Below are positions 7,534 through 19,612 of a stretch of 64,000 nt of DNA, piece by piece. The notes under the pieces were generated by a model. It was not told the DNA's origin and did no database searches. It saw nothing but the letters and a program-made list of their open reading frames with translations. Origin of the DNA: Betaproteobacteria bacterium. GTDB lineage: Bacteria; Pseudomonadota; Gammaproteobacteria; Burkholderiales; Casimicrobiaceae. The stretch lies in contig JAAFIS010000001.1 of assembly GCA_013298695.1 (NCBI GenBank), positions 310,001 through 374,000 on the forward strand, given 5' to 3'. Each line of letters opens with the position of its first letter. Positions within the stretch are counted from its first letter, which is position 1. A program made the position numbers and the translations under genes.

Positions 7534-7968
7534 ATGGCAAAGAAAATCGTCGGCTTTATTAAGCTGCAAGTCCCAGCGGGAAAGGCGAATCCCTCGCCCC
7601 CAATCGGTCCAGCGCTCGGTCAGCGCGGTCTGAACATCATGGAGTTCTGCAAGGCGTTTAACGCGCAAACGCAGGGCATGGAACCCGGCATGCCGATTCC
7701 AGTGACCATCACTGCATTTGCAGACAAAAGTTTCACCTTCATTATGGGTACGCCGCCAGCGACGTATCTCATCAAGAAGGAATCGAAAGTGGCCAAGGGC
7801 TCGCCACGTCCACACACTGACAAGGTCGGTAAGTTGACGCGCGCACAAGCTGAGGCGATTGCTAAGGTGAAGATGCCGAACTTAACCGCTGCCGACATGG
7901 ATGCCGCAGTGCGCACCATCGCTGGTTCCGCGCGTTCGATGGGCATTACGGTTGAGGGAGTGAAGTAA
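7534..7968 (+). CDS. rplK: 50S ribosomal protein L11
   Basis: L11 (144 residues) binds the GTPase-associated centre of 23S rRNA and takes part in factor binding and the stringent response. The N-terminal [26 protein letters not shown] signature region (nucleotides about 7558-7635) and the C-terminal rRNA-binding domain are complete. An AAGGAG site lies seven bases before the ATG. It starts the rplKA unit and rplA follows two bases after the stop. Confidence 0.98.
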   Translation: MAKKIVGFIKLQVPAGKANPSPPIGPALGQRGLNIMEFCKAFNAQTQGMEPGMPIPVTITAFADKSFTFIMGTPPATYLIKKESKVAKGSPRPHTDKVGKLTRAQAEAIAKVKMPNLTAADMDAAVRTIAGSARSMGITVEGVK

Positions 7969-7970
7969 TC

Positions 7971-8681
7971 ATGGCAAAACTTACCAAACGCCAAAAAGCC
8001 CTCGAAGGCAAAGTCGACCACGATAAGTTCTATCCTGTTGTTGATGCATTAACGCTCGCGAAAGCAACCGCAACCGCTAAGTTCAATGAGTCGATCGACG
8101 TTGCTGTGAACTTAGGCATTGATGCCAAGAAATCCGATCAAACCGTTCGCGGTTCGGTCGTGATGCCAGCGGGTACGGGCAAAACTGTTCGTATCGCGGT
8201 GTTCGCGCAAGGCGCGAAAGCAGAAGAGGCGAAAACCGCCGGTGCTGACGTCGTCGGTTTCGAAGATCTCGCGGAGCGCGTTAAAGGCGGCTTCATGGAT
8301 TTCGACGTGGTCATCGCTTCGCCTGACGCAATGCGCGTGGTCGGAACGCTCGGTCAAGTGCTCGGCCCACGCGGCTTGATGCCAAACCCGAAAGTTGGCA
8401 CGGTCACGGCTGACGTTGTCGGTGCGATCAAGAACGCAAAAGCTGGTCAAGTTCAATACCGCACCGATAAGGCCGGTATCGTTCACGCAACGATTGGTCG
8501 CGCATCGTTCGAAACAACGGCGCTCGAGACCAATTTGCGTGCGTTGATCGATGCATTGCAAAAAGCAAAGCCAGCCTCATCGAAGGGCGTTTACTTGAAA
8601 AAGGTAAGCGTGTCTTCGACGATGGGCAAAGGCGTGCGTATCGACGCGGGTGCCTTTGGCGCCGCAGTCACTGCTCAGTAA
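7971..8681 (+). CDS. rplA: 50S ribosomal protein L1
   Basis: L1 (236 residues) forms the mobile stalk at the E site. In other bacteria it also represses its own operon by binding the leader mRNA. The sequence carries the family blocks, including [26 protein letters not shown] and the terminal [10 protein letters not shown]. The start is two bases after the rplK stop, implying coupled translation. Confidence 0.98.
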   Translation: MAKLTKRQKALEGKVDHDKFYPVVDALTLAKATATAKFNESIDVAVNLGIDAKKSDQTVRGSVVMPAGTGKTVRIAVFAQGAKAEEAKTAGADVVGFEDLAERVKGGFMDFDVVIASPDAMRVVGTLGQVLGPRGLMPNPKVGTVTADVVGAIKNAKAGQVQYRTDKAGIVHATIGRASFETTALETNLRALIDALQKAKPASSKGVYLKKVSVSSTMGKGVRIDAGAFGAAVTAQ

Positions 8682-8953
8682 ATTAGCTGAGCAAAAAAAG
8701 ATTTGGTGGGCTGTGTTTGGCAACAAACGCAGGCTATTGAAGACCGTTGGTGAGTGATGAGTAGTTGGCGTCACGCTTAATCCGAAAGTAAATCCGAAGG
8801 GTAACTTTCTAACCAACGCAGATGGCGGTCCCGCCGCAAAGAATTCAAACGTCGCTTTAAAGAAGTGGCGAAGGGTTCGAAAGCGGGCAGGTTCGCTTCA
8901 ACCCGCCTCGTGAAAAGTTGCAAAACGTTCGCGAGGTATTTAGGAGAAATATT
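8682..8953 (+). promoter_or_regulatory. rplJL leader region (probable L10 autoregulation site)
   Basis: A 272-base untranslated stretch between rplA and rplJ. A long structured leader at this place is the known target of the L10-(L12) complex. Several short inverted segments are seen (for example GGTGGGCTG at 8704, and a GCGGGCAGG...CCCGCC stem near 8882-8908). No strong promoter hexamers were found. Assignment rests on position and length. Confidence 0.5.
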
Positions 8954-9499
8954 TTGAGTCTAAATCGCACTGAAAAAGCCGCGGTCATCGACGAAGTGAA
9001 AGCGCAGGTTGTTAATGCGCAAACGCTCGTCCTGGCCGAGTATCGCGGCACCAAGGTGTCGGAGCTGACCAAGCTGCGCCGTAGCGCGCGCGAGCAGGGC
9101 GTGTACCTGCATGTGTTGAAGAACACACTCGCGCGTCGGGCCGTGGCTGGGTCGCCGTTTGAAGTGGTTTCGGGCGAAATGTCCGGTCCGCTGATTTACG
9201 GTTTCTCCAATGACGCCGTTGCCGCAGCAAAAGTTATCAACGAGTTTGCAAAAACCAACGACAAACTGGTGATCAAAGCTGGCGCGTTCGCAGGCAAGGC
9301 ACTCGACAAAGCGGGCGTCACAGCGCTTGCGTCGATCCCAAGCCGCGAAGTGCTCCTCGCACAGATCGCAGGTTTGTTGCAATCGCCAGTCGCGCGTTTC
9401 GCACGCGTGCTCGCAGCCGTGTCCGACAAAAAGGGCGGTGGCGCAACGTCTGGTGCCGAAGCCTCGGCACCAGCGGATGCAGCGCCTGCTGCGGCGTAA
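8954..9499 (+). CDS. rplJ: 50S ribosomal protein L10
   Basis: L10 (181 residues) anchors the L7/L12 dimers to the stalk base. The start is a TTG giving [14 protein letters not shown], the usual beginning in betaproteobacteria. It is preceded by an AGGAG site at 8942-8946. Upstream codons would lie in the leader. The C-terminus ends in an Ala/Pro-rich tail. The L7/L12 gene follows after 45 bases. Confidence 0.96.
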   Translation: MSLNRTEKAAVIDEVKAQVVNAQTLVLAEYRGTKVSELTKLRRSAREQGVYLHVLKNTLARRAVAGSPFEVVSGEMSGPLIYGFSNDAVAAAKVINEFAKTNDKLVIKAGAFAGKALDKAGVTALASIPSREVLLAQIAGLLQSPVARFARVLAAVSDKKGGGATSGAEASAPADAAPAAA

Positions 9500-9544
9500 T
9501 GGTTTTCGTTATTCAACACATTCATATTTAGTTAGGAACACATC

Positions 9545-9922
9545 ATGGCTTTCAATAAAGACGACTTCCTCGCCGCACTCGACACGATGTCGGTGATGGA
9601 TCTCAATGACCTGGTCAAAGCAATCGAAGAGAAATTCGGCGTATCTGCTGCCGCAATGGCTGCTCCCGCAGCTGGTGGCGGTGGCGCGGCCGCTGCTGCG
9701 GTTGAAGAGAAGACTGAATTCGACGTCATCCTCAAAGAAGTGGGCGCAAACAAAGTTGGCGTGATCAAAGCAGTTCGCGAGATCACTGGTTTGGGTCTCA
9801 AAGAGGCGAAAGACCTCGTTGACGGCGCACCAAAAACCGTTAAAGAAGCAATGCCTAAGGCAGATGCTGAAGCGGCTAAGAAGAAAATTGAAGACGCAGG
9901 TGCAAAGGCTGAGATTAAGTAA
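9545..9922 (+). CDS. rplL: 50S ribosomal protein L7/L12
   Basis: L7/L12 (125 residues), the multicopy stalk protein that recruits translation factors. It has the N-terminal dimerisation domain, an Ala/Gly hinge (about 37-57) and the C-terminal factor-binding domain with [27 protein letters not shown] site precedes the ATG. The hairpin after the stop separates it from rpoBC. Confidence 0.98.
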   Translation: MAFNKDDFLAALDTMSVMDLNDLVKAIEEKFGVSAAAMAAPAAGGGGAAAAAVEEKTEFDVILKEVGANKVGVIKAVREITGLGLKEAKDLVDGAPKTVKEAMPKADAEAAKKKIEDAGAKAEIK

Positions 9923-9937
9923 TCTCTACCCAATGCA

Positions 9938-9974
9938 GAGGGGCTTTGGAGGTGAAAAACCTCCGAGCCCCTTC
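9938..9974 (+). terminator. Strong hairpin between rplL and rpoB (attenuator or processing site)
   Basis: GAGGGGCT-TTGGAGG paired with CCTCCG-AGCCCCTTC around the loop TGAAAAA. There is no proper U-tract, so it is unlikely to be a full terminator. A hairpin here is known in E. coli as a partial terminator or RNase III site that lowers rpoBC relative to rplJL. The role here is by analogy. Confidence 0.65.
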
Positions 9975-10120
9975 GCCGTTTCAATGAGACGGCTGCCGAA
10001 TAAATGTGGGCGATTAGCGACCGAGCTGGAAGCAATCAACCCAGATTTGTTCGAGAGCCATTTCAAGCTCCCGCGCGACCCTGATCAAGCGCGCGACACT
10101 CACTCCGATGAGGACTCAGA

Positions 10121-13100
10121 ATGACGTATTCCTTCGCCGAAAAAAAACGCATCCGTAAAAGTTTCGGATCGCGCACTGCAGGCTTGCCTGTGCCTTACTT
10201 GCTGCAAACGCAGCTCGCCTCGTATGACGAGTATTTGCAAACGGGCGTGCCCGTTGAAAAGCGGCAAAACATTGGCTTGCATTCGGCCTTCACATCCATC
10301 TTCCCGATTTCGAGCCACAACGGTTTCGCGAAGCTCGAATTCCTGAATTACGTGCTCGGCACGCCAATCTTCGACGTTGTCGAATGTCAGCAACGTGGCT
10401 TGACCTACGCTGCGCCCGTGCGCGCAAAAGTTCGCTTGATCATTTACGATCGCGAAGCGGCGAAAGACACGGTTAAAGAAATCAAAGAGTCGGAGGTCTA
10501 CATGGGCGAAATGCCTTTGATGACTGAAAACGGCTCATTCGTCGTGAACGGCACTGAGCGCGTGATCGTCTCTCAGCTGCATCGCTCGCCGGGCGTGTTC
10601 TTCGAACACGACAAAGGCAAAACGCATAGCTCGGGCAAATTGCTGTTCTCTGCGCGGGTGATTCCTTATCGCGGCTCCTGGCTCGACTTCGAATTCGATC
10701 CGAAAGATTACCTCTACTTCCGCATCGATCGTCGCCGCAAAATGCCGGTCACGATCCTTCTCAAAGCACTCGGTTTAACCGATGAGGAAATCCTTGCGCG
10801 CTATTTCAAGTTTGACGACATTCGCTTTACCGCGAAGGGCAACGAACTCGCCTTCGTCCCCGAGCGCCTGAAAGGTGAAGTTGCTCGCTTCGATATCCTC
10901 GACGCGGCAGGCAACGTTGTGGTGCCTAAAGACAAGCGCGTCACCGCGAAACACATTCGCGACCTGACGAATTCGAAAACCGAGAGCATTTTGCTTCCGA
11001 CGGAAGATTTGTTCGGTCGGATCCTTGCAACCAACGTTGTCGATAAAGACACCGGCGAAGTTATCGCCAAAGCGAACGACGAAATCACCGAAGAGTCGCT
11101 CAAAAAATTGATCGAAGCTGGCGTGACTCACGTGAAAACGCTCTACGTCAATGAGCTCGACGAGGGACCGTGGATTTCGATGACGTTGAAAACCGACGAC
11201 GTTCCTGACCGAACGACCGCGCGCGTTGCGATTTATCGGATGATGCGCCCAGGCGAACCACCGACTGCTGAAGCCGTCGAAGCACTCTTCAATCGCATGT
11301 TCTTCTCGGAAGACGCATACGATTTGTCGCGCGTGGGCCGCATGAAATTTAATCGCCGCGTGGGTCGCGACACAATCGAAGGACCGATGGTCCTGACTTA
11401 CGAAGACATTCTCGCGGTCGTACAGATCATTTGTGATTTGCGCAACGGCAAAGGCGAAGTTGACGACATCGATCACCTCGGTAATCGTCGCGTGCGCAGC
11501 GTCGGCGAATTGGCCGAAAACCAATTCCGTGCGGGCCTTGCTCGCGTTGAGCGCGCAGTGAAGGAGCGTTTGGGGCAAGCAGAGAGCGAAAACCTCATGC
11601 CACATGACCTCATCAATGCGAAACCGATTTCGGCTGCGATTAAAGAGTTTTTTGGCTCGAGCCAGCTCTCGCAGTTCATGGATCAAACTAACCCGCTCTC
11701 CGAAATTACACACAAGCGTCGTGTGTCTGCGCTCGGCCCCGGCGGACTCACGCGTGAGCGTGCGGGCTTCGAAGTTCGCGACGTTCACGTTACGCACTAC
11801 GGACGCGTCTGCCCAATCGAAACACCGGAAGGACCCAACATTGGTCTGATCAACTCTCTCGCGCTCTTCGCTCGGGTCAACGACTACGGTTTCATCGAAA
11901 CCCCGTATCGGAAAGTGGTTGATCGTAAAGTTACCAACGACGTGGTGTACCTCTCCGCAATCGAAGAGGGAACCTTCGTGATCGCGCAGGCCAACGCGCC
12001 GCTCGACGACACGGGGCATCTCACGGGTGAATTCGTTGCCTGCCGCATTAAAGGCGAGTCGACGCTGATGCCACCATCAGAAGTGAACTACATGGACGTA
12101 GCGCCTTCGCAGATCGTTTCTGTAGCGGCTTCTCTGATCCCGTTCCTTGAGCACGACGACGCCAACCGCGCTTTGATGGGCTCGAACATGCAACGCCAAG
12201 CCGTGCCGTGCTTGCGTCCTGAGAAACCATTTGTCGGAACTGGCGTTGAACGCACCGCTGCTGTTGACTCTGGAACGGTTGTTATCGCGAAACGCGGTGG
12301 CAAAGTTGACTACGTAGACTCAAGCCGCATCGTGATTCGTGTGAACGACGCTGAAACGGCATCCGGCGAGGTCGGCGTTGATATCTACAACCTAGTTAAA
12401 TACACGCGCTCCAATCAAAATACAAACATCAACCAGCGCCCGCTCGTAAAGATTGGTGACATGATTGCCAAAGGCGATGTCGTAGCTGACGGTGCGTCGA
12501 CCGACAAAGGCGAGCTCGCGCTCGGTCAGAACATGTTGGTCGCGTTCATGCCGTGGAACGGCTACAACTACGAAGACTCGATCCTTATTTCTGAACGCGT
12601 TGTGGCAGAAGATCGCTACACCTCGATCCACATCGAAGAGCTCACTGTTGTGGCTCGCGATACCAAACTCGGTGCCGAAGAAATCACTCGCGATATCGCG
12701 TCGCTTGGCGAAGGCCAGTTGTCGCGCTTAGATGAATCCGGCATCGTCTACATCGGTGCGGAAGTTGAACCCGGCGATGTGCTGGTTGGTAAGGTCACGC
12801 CGAAGGGCGAGACGACGCTCACACCAGAAGAGAAATTGCTTCGTGCGATCTTCGGTGAAAAAGCAAGTGATGTGAAAGATACCTCTCTGCGCGTTCAATC
12901 GGGCATTGCGGGAACCGTGATCGACGTGAAGGTGTTCACTCGTGAAGGCATCGAGCGCGACAAACGCGCGCAGCTCATCATCGACGAGGAGCTCCGTAGC
13001 TACAAGAAAGACTTGGCGGATCAACTGCGCATCGTTGAAAACGACGCCTTCGAACGCCTTGAGCGCTTGTTGACCGGCAAAGTCGCAAGCGGCGGCCCGA

Positions 13101-14194
13101 AGAAACTCGCGAAGGGCACCAAGCTCGACAAAGAGTATTTGAAGGATCTCAATCGCTACGACTGGTTTGACTTGCGCCTTGCAGAAGATGACGCTGCGCG
13201 TCAGCTCGAAGCGGTGAAAGATAGCCTTTCGGCGACCCGTCAAAACTTCGATTTGGCTTTCGAGGCGAAGAAGAAGAAGCTTACCCAAGGCGACGAGTTG
13301 CCAGCGGGCGTGTTGAAGATGGTGAAGGTGTACGTCGCTGTTAAACGTCGCTTGCAGCCAGGCGACAAAATGGCGGGCCGTCACGGCAATAAAGGCGTGG
13401 TCTCGAAGATCACTCCGGTCGAAGACATGCCGTACATGGCCGATGGCACTACAGTTGACATCGTGCTTAATCCGCTCGGCGTTCCGTCGCGGATGAACGT
13501 AGGCCAGATTCTTGAAGTTCACCTGGGCTGGGCGGCAAAAGGCATCGGCAACAAGATCGACAAGATGCTGAAAGCGCAAGCTAACGTGAAAGAGATTCGC
13601 GGTTTCGTGGACGCGCTCTACACCGACGTTGGCGCAAAGCAAGAGCTCAAGTCGCTCGACGACAAAGAGATGATTGAACTCGCGACCAACCTTCGTCACG
13701 GTGTCCCGTTTGCTACGCCTGTGTTCGATGGCGCAACCGAAGCTGAAATCAAGAACATGCTGCGCTTAGCGGACATGCCTGAGTCGGGTCAGGTCGTGTT
13801 GCACGACGGGCGCACCGGTGAAGCGTTTGATCGCGCAGTCACGGTGGGCTACATGCACGTACTGAAGCTCCACCACTTGGTGGACGACAAGATGCACGCT
13901 CGCTCGACCGGCCCATACAGTCTTGTTACGCAACAACCTCTTGGCGGTAAAGCGCAATTCGGCGGTCAGCGCTTCGGTGAGATGGAAGTGTGGGCGCTAG
14001 AAGCGTACGGCGCGGCTTACACGCTGCAAGAAATGTTGACAGTGAAATCGGACGACGTAAATGGTCGTACGAAGGTCTACGAAAACATCGTTAAGGGCGA
14101 ACACAAGATCGATGCTGGGATGCCGGAATCGTTCAACGTGTTGGTCAAAGAAATTCGCTCGCTCGGGATCGATATTGATCTCGAACGCAAATAA
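10121..14194 (+). CDS. rpoB: RNA polymerase subunit beta
   Basis: The 1357-residue beta subunit, close to the betaproteobacterial norm. The rifampicin-binding cluster (nucleotides about 11653-11755) reads [20 protein letters not shown] and then [12 protein letters not shown], with no known resistance substitution (the usual D516, H526 and S531 equivalents are wild type). The C-terminal [12 protein letters not shown] and [20 protein letters not shown] motifs that contribute to the active site and clamp are present. A GAGGA site precedes the ATG. Long frames on the opposite strand are shadows of its codon pattern. Confidence 0.99.
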   Translation: MTYSFAEKKRIRKSFGSRTAGLPVPYLLQTQLASYDEYLQTGVPVEKRQNIGLHSAFTSIFPISSHNGFAKLEFLNYVLGTPIFDVVECQQRGLTYAAPVRAKVRLIIYDREAAKDTVKEIKESEVYMGEMPLMTENGSFVVNGTERVIVSQLHRSPGVFFEHDKGKTHSSGKLLFSARVIPYRGSWLDFEFDPKDYLYFRIDRRRKMPVTILLKALGLTDEEILARYFKFDDIRFTAKGNELAFVPERLKGEVARFDILDAAGNVVVPKDKRVTAKHIRDLTNSKTESILLPTEDLFGRILATNVVDKDTGEVIAKANDEITEESLKKLIEAGVTHVKTLYVNELDEGPWISMTLKTDDVPDRTTARVAIYRMMRPGEPPTAEAVEALFNRMFFSEDAYDLSRVGRMKFNRRVGRDTIEGPMVLTYEDILAVVQIICDLRNGKGEVDDIDHLGNRRVRSVGELAENQFRAGLARVERAVKERLGQAESENLMPHDLINAKPISAAIKEFFGSSQLSQFMDQTNPLSEITHKRRVSALGPGGLTRERAGFEVRDVHVTHYGRVCPIETPEGPNIGLINSLALFARVNDYGFIETPYRKVVDRKVTNDVVYLSAIEEGTFVIAQANAPLDDTGHLTGEFVACRIKGESTLMPPSEVNYMDVAPSQIVSVAASLIPFLEHDDANRALMGSNMQRQAVPCLRPEKPFVGTGVERTAAVDSGTVVIAKRGGKVDYVDSSRIVIRVNDAETASGEVGVDIYNLVKYTRSNQNTNINQRPLVKIGDMIAKGDVVADGASTDKGELALGQNMLVAFMPWNGYNYEDSILISERVVAEDRYTSIHIEELTVVARDTKLGAEEITRDIASLGEGQLSRLDESGIVYIGAEVEPGDVLVGKVTPKGETTLTPEEKLLRAIFGEKASDVKDTSLRVQSGIAGTVIDVKVFTREGIERDKRAQLIIDEELRSYKKDLADQLRIVENDAFERLERLLTGKVASGGPKKLAKGTKLDKEYLKDLNRYDWFDLRLAEDDAARQLEAVKDSLSATRQNFDLAFEAKKKKLTQGDELPAGVLKMVKVYVAVKRRLQPGDKMAGRHGNKGVVSKITPVEDMPYMADGTTVDIVLNPLGVPSRMNVGQILEVHLGWAAKGIGNKIDKMLKAQANVKEIRGFVDALYTDVGAKQELKSLDDKEMIELATNLRHGVPFATPVFDGATEAEIKNMLRLADMPESGQVVLHDGRTGEAFDRAVTVGYMHVLKLHHLVDDKMHARSTGPYSLVTQQPLGGKAQFGGQRFGEMEVWALEAYGAAYTLQEMLTVKSDDVNGRTKVYENIVKGEHKIDAGMPESFNVLVKEIRSLGIDIDLERK

Positions 14195-14214
14195 TTTGTG
14201 AAGGGTAATTAGCT

Positions 14215-17200
14215 ATGAACGCATTGTTGGACCTGTTCAAACAAACGACCCCGAACGAAGAATTTGACGCGATCAAAATCGGTCTTGCCTCGCCAGAGCG
14301 CATTCGTTCGTGGTCTTTCGGTGAAGTTAAAAAGCCGGAAACCATTAACTACCGCACGTTCAAACCTGAACGCGACGGCTTGTTTTGCGCAAAGATTTTC
14401 GGGCCGATTAAGGATTACGAATGCTTGTGCGGTAAGTACAAGCGCTTGAAGCATCGCGGCGTGATCTGCGAGAAGTGTGGTGTCGAAGTCACGCTAGCAA
14501 AAGTGCGTCGCGAACGCATGGGACACATCGAGCTCGCGTCGCCGGTCGCACACATTTGGTTCTTGAAATCGTTGCCGTCACGCCTGGGCATGGTGCTCGA
14601 CATGACGCTGCGTGATATCGAACGTGTTCTGTATTTCGAAGCATTCGTGGTCGTTGATCCCGGCCTTACTTCGCTGCAACGCGGCCAGCTGTTGACCGAA
14701 GACGACTTCATGGCGAAGACGGAAGAATTCGGCGACGACTTCAAAGCGCTCATGGGTGCCGAGGCGGTTAAAGAACTGCTTGGGTCAATCCATGTTGCTG
14801 AAGACGTTGAGCAGTTGCGCAAAGATCTTGAAGCAACGTCTTCTGAAGCCAAGATCAAAAAGATTTCGAAGCGCCTGAAAGTGCTCGAGGCGTTCCAGAA
14901 ATCGGGCATCAAGCCTGAATGGATGGTGCTCGAAGTGCTGCCAGTGCTGCCACCTGAGTTGCGCCCACTAGTGCCGCTTGATGGCGGTCGTTTCGCGACG
15001 TCGGATTTGAACGATTTGTATCGTCGCGTGATCAACCGTAACAACCGCTTGAAGCGTTTGCTAGAGCTGCGCGCGCCGGACATCATTGTGCGCAATGAAA
15101 AGCGCATGCTCCAAGAGGCGGTGGATTCGCTGCTGGACAACGGTCGTCGCGGCAAAGCCATGACGGGTGCGAACAAGCGCCCACTCAAGTCGCTCGCCGA
15201 CATGATCAAAGGTAAATCAGGTCGTTTCCGCCAAAACCTTTTGGGTAAACGCGTGGATTACTCGGGGCGCTCGGTCATTGTGGTGGGGCCTCAACTTAAG
15301 CTGCATCAGTGCGGTTTGCCCAAGAAAATGGCGCTTGAGCTCTTCAAGCCATTCATTTTCAATCGCCTCGAACAAATGGGCGAAGCGAAAACGATCAAGG
15401 AAGCGAAACGTCGCGTTGAGAGTGAAGATCCGCTCGTGTGGGATTTGCTCGAAGAAGTCATTCGTGAGCATCCAATTCTTCTGAACCGCGCGCCAACGCT
15501 GCACCGCTTGGGCATTCAAGCCTTCGAACCAGTGTTGATTGAAGGCAAAGCGATTCAGCTGCACCCGCTTGTCTGTACAGCGTTTAACGCCGACTTTGAC
15601 GGTGACCAAATGGCTGTGCACGTACCGCTGTCGCTTGAGGCACAAGCGGAGGCGCGCACTCTGATGCTCGCGTCAAACAACGTGCTGTTGCCGTCAAACG
15701 GCGATCCATGTATCGTGCCGTCGCAAGACATCGTGCTCGGTTTGTATTACGCAACGCGTGAGAAGATCAACGCACGCGGCGAAGGCATGGTGTTCGCGGA
15801 TATCCATGAAGTCTCGCGTGCTTACGAAACGCGCATGGTGGAAATTCATGCGAAAGTGAAAGTGCGTTTGCGTCAAGTCACCTTCGGTGCAAACGGCGAG
15901 CGCATTGAAGAGTTGCGTCGCGAAGAGACGACTGTTGGTCGCGCGCTGCTCTCTGAAATTCTTCCCGAAGGTTTGCCGTTCTCGGTGATCAACAAGCCGC
16001 TCAAGAAGAAAGAAATTTCGAAACTTATCAACGCGAGCTTCCGTCGCTGCGGCCTTCGCGCGACGGTTGTGTTTGCTGATAAATTGATGCAAGCTGGATT
16101 CACGCTCGCGACACGCGCTGGCTTCTCGTTTGCAGCGGACGACATGTTGGTGCCGAAAGAAAAACAAGGGATCATCGACGCAGCGCAGGCGCAAGTCAAA
16201 GAGATTCAACAGCAGTTTGCTTCGGGTCTGGTGACGGGCGGTGAGCGCTACAACAAGGTCGTTGATATCTGGGGCGCAGCCGGTGACGACATCGCTCGCG
16301 CGATGATGAGCCAGCTCGGTTCTGAAATCGTTAAGGATCGCGACGGTAAAGACGCGAAGCAAGATTCGTTCAACTCGATCTTCATGATGGCCGACTCTGG
16401 CGCGCGCGGCTCCGCAGCGCAGATTCGCCAGCTTGCGGGAATGCGCGGCTTGATGGCAAAGCCTGATGGCTCGATCATCGAAACGCCGATCACCGCGAAC
16501 TTCCGCGAAGGTCTAAACGTATTGCAGTACTTCATCTCGACGCACGGCGCGCGTAAAGGCTTGGCCGATACCGCGTTGAAGACAGCGAACTCGGGTTACT
16601 TGACGCGTCGTCTTGTTGACGTGACACAAGATCTAGTGGTCACTGAAGACGATTGCGGTACGGTGGAAGGCCTCATCATGCGCGCCGTGGTGTCCGGCGG
16701 TGAAGTGATTGAATCATTGCGCGATCGCATCCTAGGTCGCACCCTTGCAGCTGATGTGTTGCATCCAGAATCGATGCAAGTCGTGATGGAAGCAGGCACC
16801 TTGCTCGACGAAGATCTTGTAGATCGACTCGAAGCGATGGGTATCGACGAAGTTAAAGCTCGCTCACCACTCACATGTACGACACGCCACGGCCTGTGTG
16901 CAAAATGCTACGGACGTGACCTCGGTCGCGGCCACCTGGTGAGTGCGGGCGAGGCTGTTGGTGTTATTGCAGCTCAGTCGATTGGCGAGCCGGGCACCCA
17001 GCTCACGATGCGCACGTTCCACATTGGTGGCGCGGCGTCGCGTACAGCGGCAGCAAGCACGGTTGAAACTAAGTCGGCAGGTACGGCTAACTTCGCTGGC
17101 ACGATGCGCTATGTGAAGAGCGTAAGCGGTGAGAAGATCGTGATCGCGCGTTCTGCGGAAGTCGTCATCATGGACGGCAGCCGTGAGCGTGAGCGTCATA

Positions 17201-18408
17201 AAGTGCCGTATGGCGCGAAGCTCTTGGTGGAAGATGGCAAAACGGTAAAAGCGGGTCAAGTGCTCGCCGAATGGGATGCCACGGCGCGTCCGATCATGAC
17301 TGAATTTGCCGGACGCATCAAGTTTGAGAACGTGCAAGAAGGCGTCACGGTTGCGAAGCAAACCGACGATGTGACCGGTATTTCTACGCTCGTGGTGATC
17401 GATGCGAAGCGTCGTGTAGGGTCGCAGTCAAAAGGCGTTCGCCCACAGCTGAAACTCGTTGATGCAAAAGGCAATGAGATTAAGGCGGCGGGTTCGGATA
17501 CAGCGCTCACGATCACCTTCCAAATCGGCTCGATCATCGTGGTTAAAGACGGTCAAGAGGTTTCACCGGGCGACACGCTCGCGCGTATGCCGATGGAAAC
17601 ATCAAAAACTCGCGACATTACCGGCGGTCTGCCGCGCGTTGCCGAGCTCTTTGAGGCGCGTTCACCGAAAGACGCGGGCATGCTCGCCGAAGTCACCGGC
17701 ACCGTCTCATTCGGTAAAGATACAAAAGGCAAGCAGCGCCTCGTCATCAAAGACGTGGAAGGTGTATCGCACGAGTATCTGATCCCGAAAGAGAAAGCCG
17801 TGATGGCGATCGACGGGCAAGTCGTGAACAAGGGCGAACCGATTGTTGACGGCCCGGCTGATCCGCATGACATTCTTCGCTTGCTCGGCGTTGAGTCACT
17901 TGCCAAATACATCATCGACGAAGTGCAAGAGGTGTATCGCTTGCAGGGCGTAAAGATCAACGATAAACACATTGAGGTGATCGTTCGCCAAATGCTGCGT
18001 CGCGTGATGGTGACGCAGGGCGGTGATACGAAGTACATCATCGGTGAACAAGTTGAGCGCGCTGAGCTTTTCGCTGAAAACGACCGCGTGAAAGCGCAGG
18101 GGAAGGCGCCGGCTTCGTTTGACCATGTGTTGCTCGGTATTACTAAAGCGTCGCTGTCCACCGATTCGTTCATCTCGGCGGCATCGTTCCAGGAAACCAC
18201 CCGCGTGCTTACCGAAGCCGCGATCATGGGCAAACGGGACGAGTTGCGCGGCTTGAAAGAAAACGTGATTGTCGGTCGCTTGATTCCCGCAGGTACTGGC
18301 TTGGCGTACCATCGCCTTCGCAAAGCAAACCTTGCAGCCGATCTGATTGATACGTCGTTACTCGCTGAAAACACTGAGGAAGCCCCTGAGCAGGCGGACG
18401 CAGCGTAA
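14215..18408 (+). CDS. rpoC: RNA polymerase subunit beta'
   Basis: The 1397-residue beta' subunit. The catalytic [12 protein letters not shown] motif with the three Mg-binding aspartates is at about residues 459-470. The N-terminal zinc finger has CLCGKYKR and CEKCG (about 70-88), and the second zinc site includes [13 protein letters not shown] (about 887-899). The start is 20 bases after rpoB, with a weak AAGGG site. The C-terminus has a short acidic tail (EAPEQADAA). Confidence 0.99.
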   Translation: MNALLDLFKQTTPNEEFDAIKIGLASPERIRSWSFGEVKKPETINYRTFKPERDGLFCAKIFGPIKDYECLCGKYKRLKHRGVICEKCGVEVTLAKVRRERMGHIELASPVAHIWFLKSLPSRLGMVLDMTLRDIERVLYFEAFVVVDPGLTSLQRGQLLTEDDFMAKTEEFGDDFKALMGAEAVKELLGSIHVAEDVEQLRKDLEATSSEAKIKKISKRLKVLEAFQKSGIKPEWMVLEVLPVLPPELRPLVPLDGGRFATSDLNDLYRRVINRNNRLKRLLELRAPDIIVRNEKRMLQEAVDSLLDNGRRGKAMTGANKRPLKSLADMIKGKSGRFRQNLLGKRVDYSGRSVIVVGPQLKLHQCGLPKKMALELFKPFIFNRLEQMGEAKTIKEAKRRVESEDPLVWDLLEEVIREHPILLNRAPTLHRLGIQAFEPVLIEGKAIQLHPLVCTAFNADFDGDQMAVHVPLSLEAQAEARTLMLASNNVLLPSNGDPCIVPSQDIVLGLYYATREKINARGEGMVFADIHEVSRAYETRMVEIHAKVKVRLRQVTFGANGERIEELRREETTVGRALLSEILPEGLPFSVINKPLKKKEISKLINASFRRCGLRATVVFADKLMQAGFTLATRAGFSFAADDMLVPKEKQGIIDAAQAQVKEIQQQFASGLVTGGERYNKVVDIWGAAGDDIARAMMSQLGSEIVKDRDGKDAKQDSFNSIFMMADSGARGSAAQIRQLAGMRGLMAKPDGSIIETPITANFREGLNVLQYFISTHGARKGLADTALKTANSGYLTRRLVDVTQDLVVTEDDCGTVEGLIMRAVVSGGEVIESLRDRILGRTLAADVLHPESMQVVMEAGTLLDEDLVDRLEAMGIDEVKARSPLTCTTRHGLCAKCYGRDLGRGHLVSAGEAVGVIAAQSIGEPGTQLTMRTFHIGGAASRTAAASTVETKSAGTANFAGTMRYVKSVSGEKIVIARSAEVVIMDGSRERERHKVPYGAKLLVEDGKTVKAGQVLAEWDATARPIMTEFAGRIKFENVQEGVTVAKQTDDVTGISTLVVIDAKRRVGSQSKGVRPQLKLVDAKGNEIKAAGSDTALTITFQIGSIIVVKDGQEVSPGDTLARMPMETSKTRDITGGLPRVAELFEARSPKDAGMLAEVTGTVSFGKDTKGKQRLVIKDVEGVSHEYLIPKEKAVMAIDGQVVNKGEPIVDGPADPHDILRLLGVESLAKYIIDEVQEVYRLQGVKINDKHIEVIVRQMLRRVMVTQGGDTKYIIGEQVERAELFAENDRVKAQGKAPASFDHVLLGITKASLSTDSFISAASFQETTRVLTEAAIMGKRDELRGLKENVIVGRLIPAGTGLAYHRLRKANLAADLIDTSLLAENTEEAPEQADAA

Positions 18409-18419
18409 GAAAGTTATCG

Positions 18420-18445
18420 CCCGCAAGCTCTTCTAGGCTTGCGGG
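18420..18445 (+). terminator. Hairpin after rpoC
   Basis: CCCGCAAGC, loop TCTTCTA, then GCTTGCGGG. There is no U-tract. It marks the end of the rpoBC unit just before the rpsL promoter and could be a weak terminator or 3'-end stabiliser. Confidence 0.5.
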
Positions 18446-18485
18446 TGAGTAATGCAAAGACTCTAGCCAAAAACAAAGCGACGAG

Positions 18486-18515
18486 TTGACGCAAAATACA
18501 ACCGCGGCTTATAAT
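18486..18515 (+). promoter_or_regulatory. Sigma70-type promoter of the str operon
   Basis: TTGACG (18486-18491), an 18-base spacer and a perfect TATAAT (18510-18515). It lies 97 bases before rpsL. It should drive rpsL-rpsG-fusA-tuf and probably the S10 genes that follow without a visible terminator. Confidence 0.8.
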
Positions 18516-18611
18516 CGCGGTCTTTTCCGAAATCGCTGGTCGCAAAAAGCGTATTCAGCGGAGCCTAATCGCCAACAGTAGCGATCAGGTTGAACACAAA
18601 AAGGCCAAAGC

Positions 18612-18989
18612 ATGCCAACCATTAATCAACTCGTGCGCCAAGGGCGCACGCCGGTCGTCTCCAAGAGCAAAAGCCCGGCACTCGAAAAGGCTCCACAAAA
18701 GCGTGGTGTGTGTACCCGTGTGTACACAACGACGCCAAAGAAGCCGAACTCCGCGCTTCGTAAAGTGGCAAAAGTGCGTCTTACCAACGGTTTCGAAGTT
18801 ATTTCGTATATCGGCGGCGAAGGTCACAACCTGCAAGAGCACTCAGTCGTATTGATTCGCGGCGGTCGCGTGAAAGACCTTCCGGGTGTTCGCTACCACA
18901 TGGTGCGTGGCTCGCTCGATACAGCGGGCGTCAAAGACCGTAAGCAGTCGCGTTCGAAGTACGGCGCGAAAGCACCTAAGAAGGCATAA
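18612..18989 (+). CDS. rpsL: 30S ribosomal protein S12
   Basis: S12 (125 residues) contacts the decoding centre and controls accuracy. The [15 protein letters not shown] and [14 protein letters not shown] motifs carry the wild-type lysines at the positions where streptomycin resistance arises (K43 and K88 in E. coli numbering). First gene of the str operon behind the promoter at 18486. Confidence 0.98.
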   Translation: MPTINQLVRQGRTPVVSKSKSPALEKAPQKRGVCTRVYTTTPKKPNSALRKVAKVRLTNGFEVISYIGGEGHNLQEHSVVLIRGGRVKDLPGVRYHMVRGSLDTAGVKDRKQSRSKYGAKAPKKA

Positions 18990-19086
18990 CGCTTTACGCG
19001 CAAAAAGCGCGTCACGTTACCCACATTTTTCGAGTTCAAGCTGAATGGCGCCAGATGCGCCGCAGCGCTTTTCTAGAGGTTAGATC

Positions 19087-19557
19087 ATGCCCCGTCGCCG
19101 CGAAGTCCCCAAACGTGACATTCTTCCGGATCCAAAATTCGGAAACGTAGAAGTCTCCAAATTCATGAACGTGCTCATGATGGACGGCAAGAAGGCCGTT
19201 GCTGAGCGCATCGTTTACGGCGCGCTCGACATCATCGCTAACAAGGGCGGCAAAGACGCGCTTGACATCTTCTCAACGGCGCTCAATAACGTGAAGCCGA
19301 TGGTTGAGGTGAAAAGCCGTCGTGTCGGCGGAGCGAACTTCCAGGTGCCAGTTGAAGTGCGTCCGTCACGCCGCTCTGCGCTCTCAATGCGTTGGATCCG
19401 CGACGCTGCGCGTAAGCGTGGCGAAAAGTCGATGGGTGCACGGCTCGCGAACGAATTGATGGAAGCCGCAGAAGGTCGCGGCGGTGCCGTGAAAAAACGT
19501 GAAGAAGTTCACCGCATGGCTGAAGCAAACAAGGCGTTCTCGCACTTCCGCTTCTAA
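19087..19557 (+). CDS. rpsG: 30S ribosomal protein S7
   Basis: S7 (156 residues) nucleates assembly of the 30S head. In E. coli it represses translation of the str operon by binding the rpsL-rpsG spacer (here 97 bases). The typical [19 protein letters not shown] start and the [19 protein letters not shown] core are present. An AGAGG site precedes the ATG. Confidence 0.98.
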   Translation: MPRRREVPKRDILPDPKFGNVEVSKFMNVLMMDGKKAVAERIVYGALDIIANKGGKDALDIFSTALNNVKPMVEVKSRRVGGANFQVPVEVRPSRRSALSMRWIRDAARKRGEKSMGARLANELMEAAEGRGGAVKKREEVHRMAEANKAFSHFRF

Positions 19558-19575
19558 TTACAACTTTTAGACTGA

Positions 19576-19596
19576 TCGCCCATAATTCTTGGGCGA
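19576..19596. repeat. Dispersed CGCCCAATT palindrome directly upstream of fusA
   Basis: CGCCCATAATTCTTGGGCG, extended by GAT on the left and ATC on the right to give a 25-base inverted repeat (19574-19598). It occupies most of the 55-base rpsG-fusA spacer and ends 15 bases before the fusA ATG, so it could affect the fusA ribosome binding region. Confidence 0.85.
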
Positions 19597-19612
19597 TCAC
19601 AGAGATTTCACT

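Noticed and set aside
12728-13699. 323-residue frame opposite rpoB (and a 414-residue one at 10775-12019)
   Set aside because: Shadow of the rpoB codon pattern on the other strand. rpoB itself is complete and conserved here.
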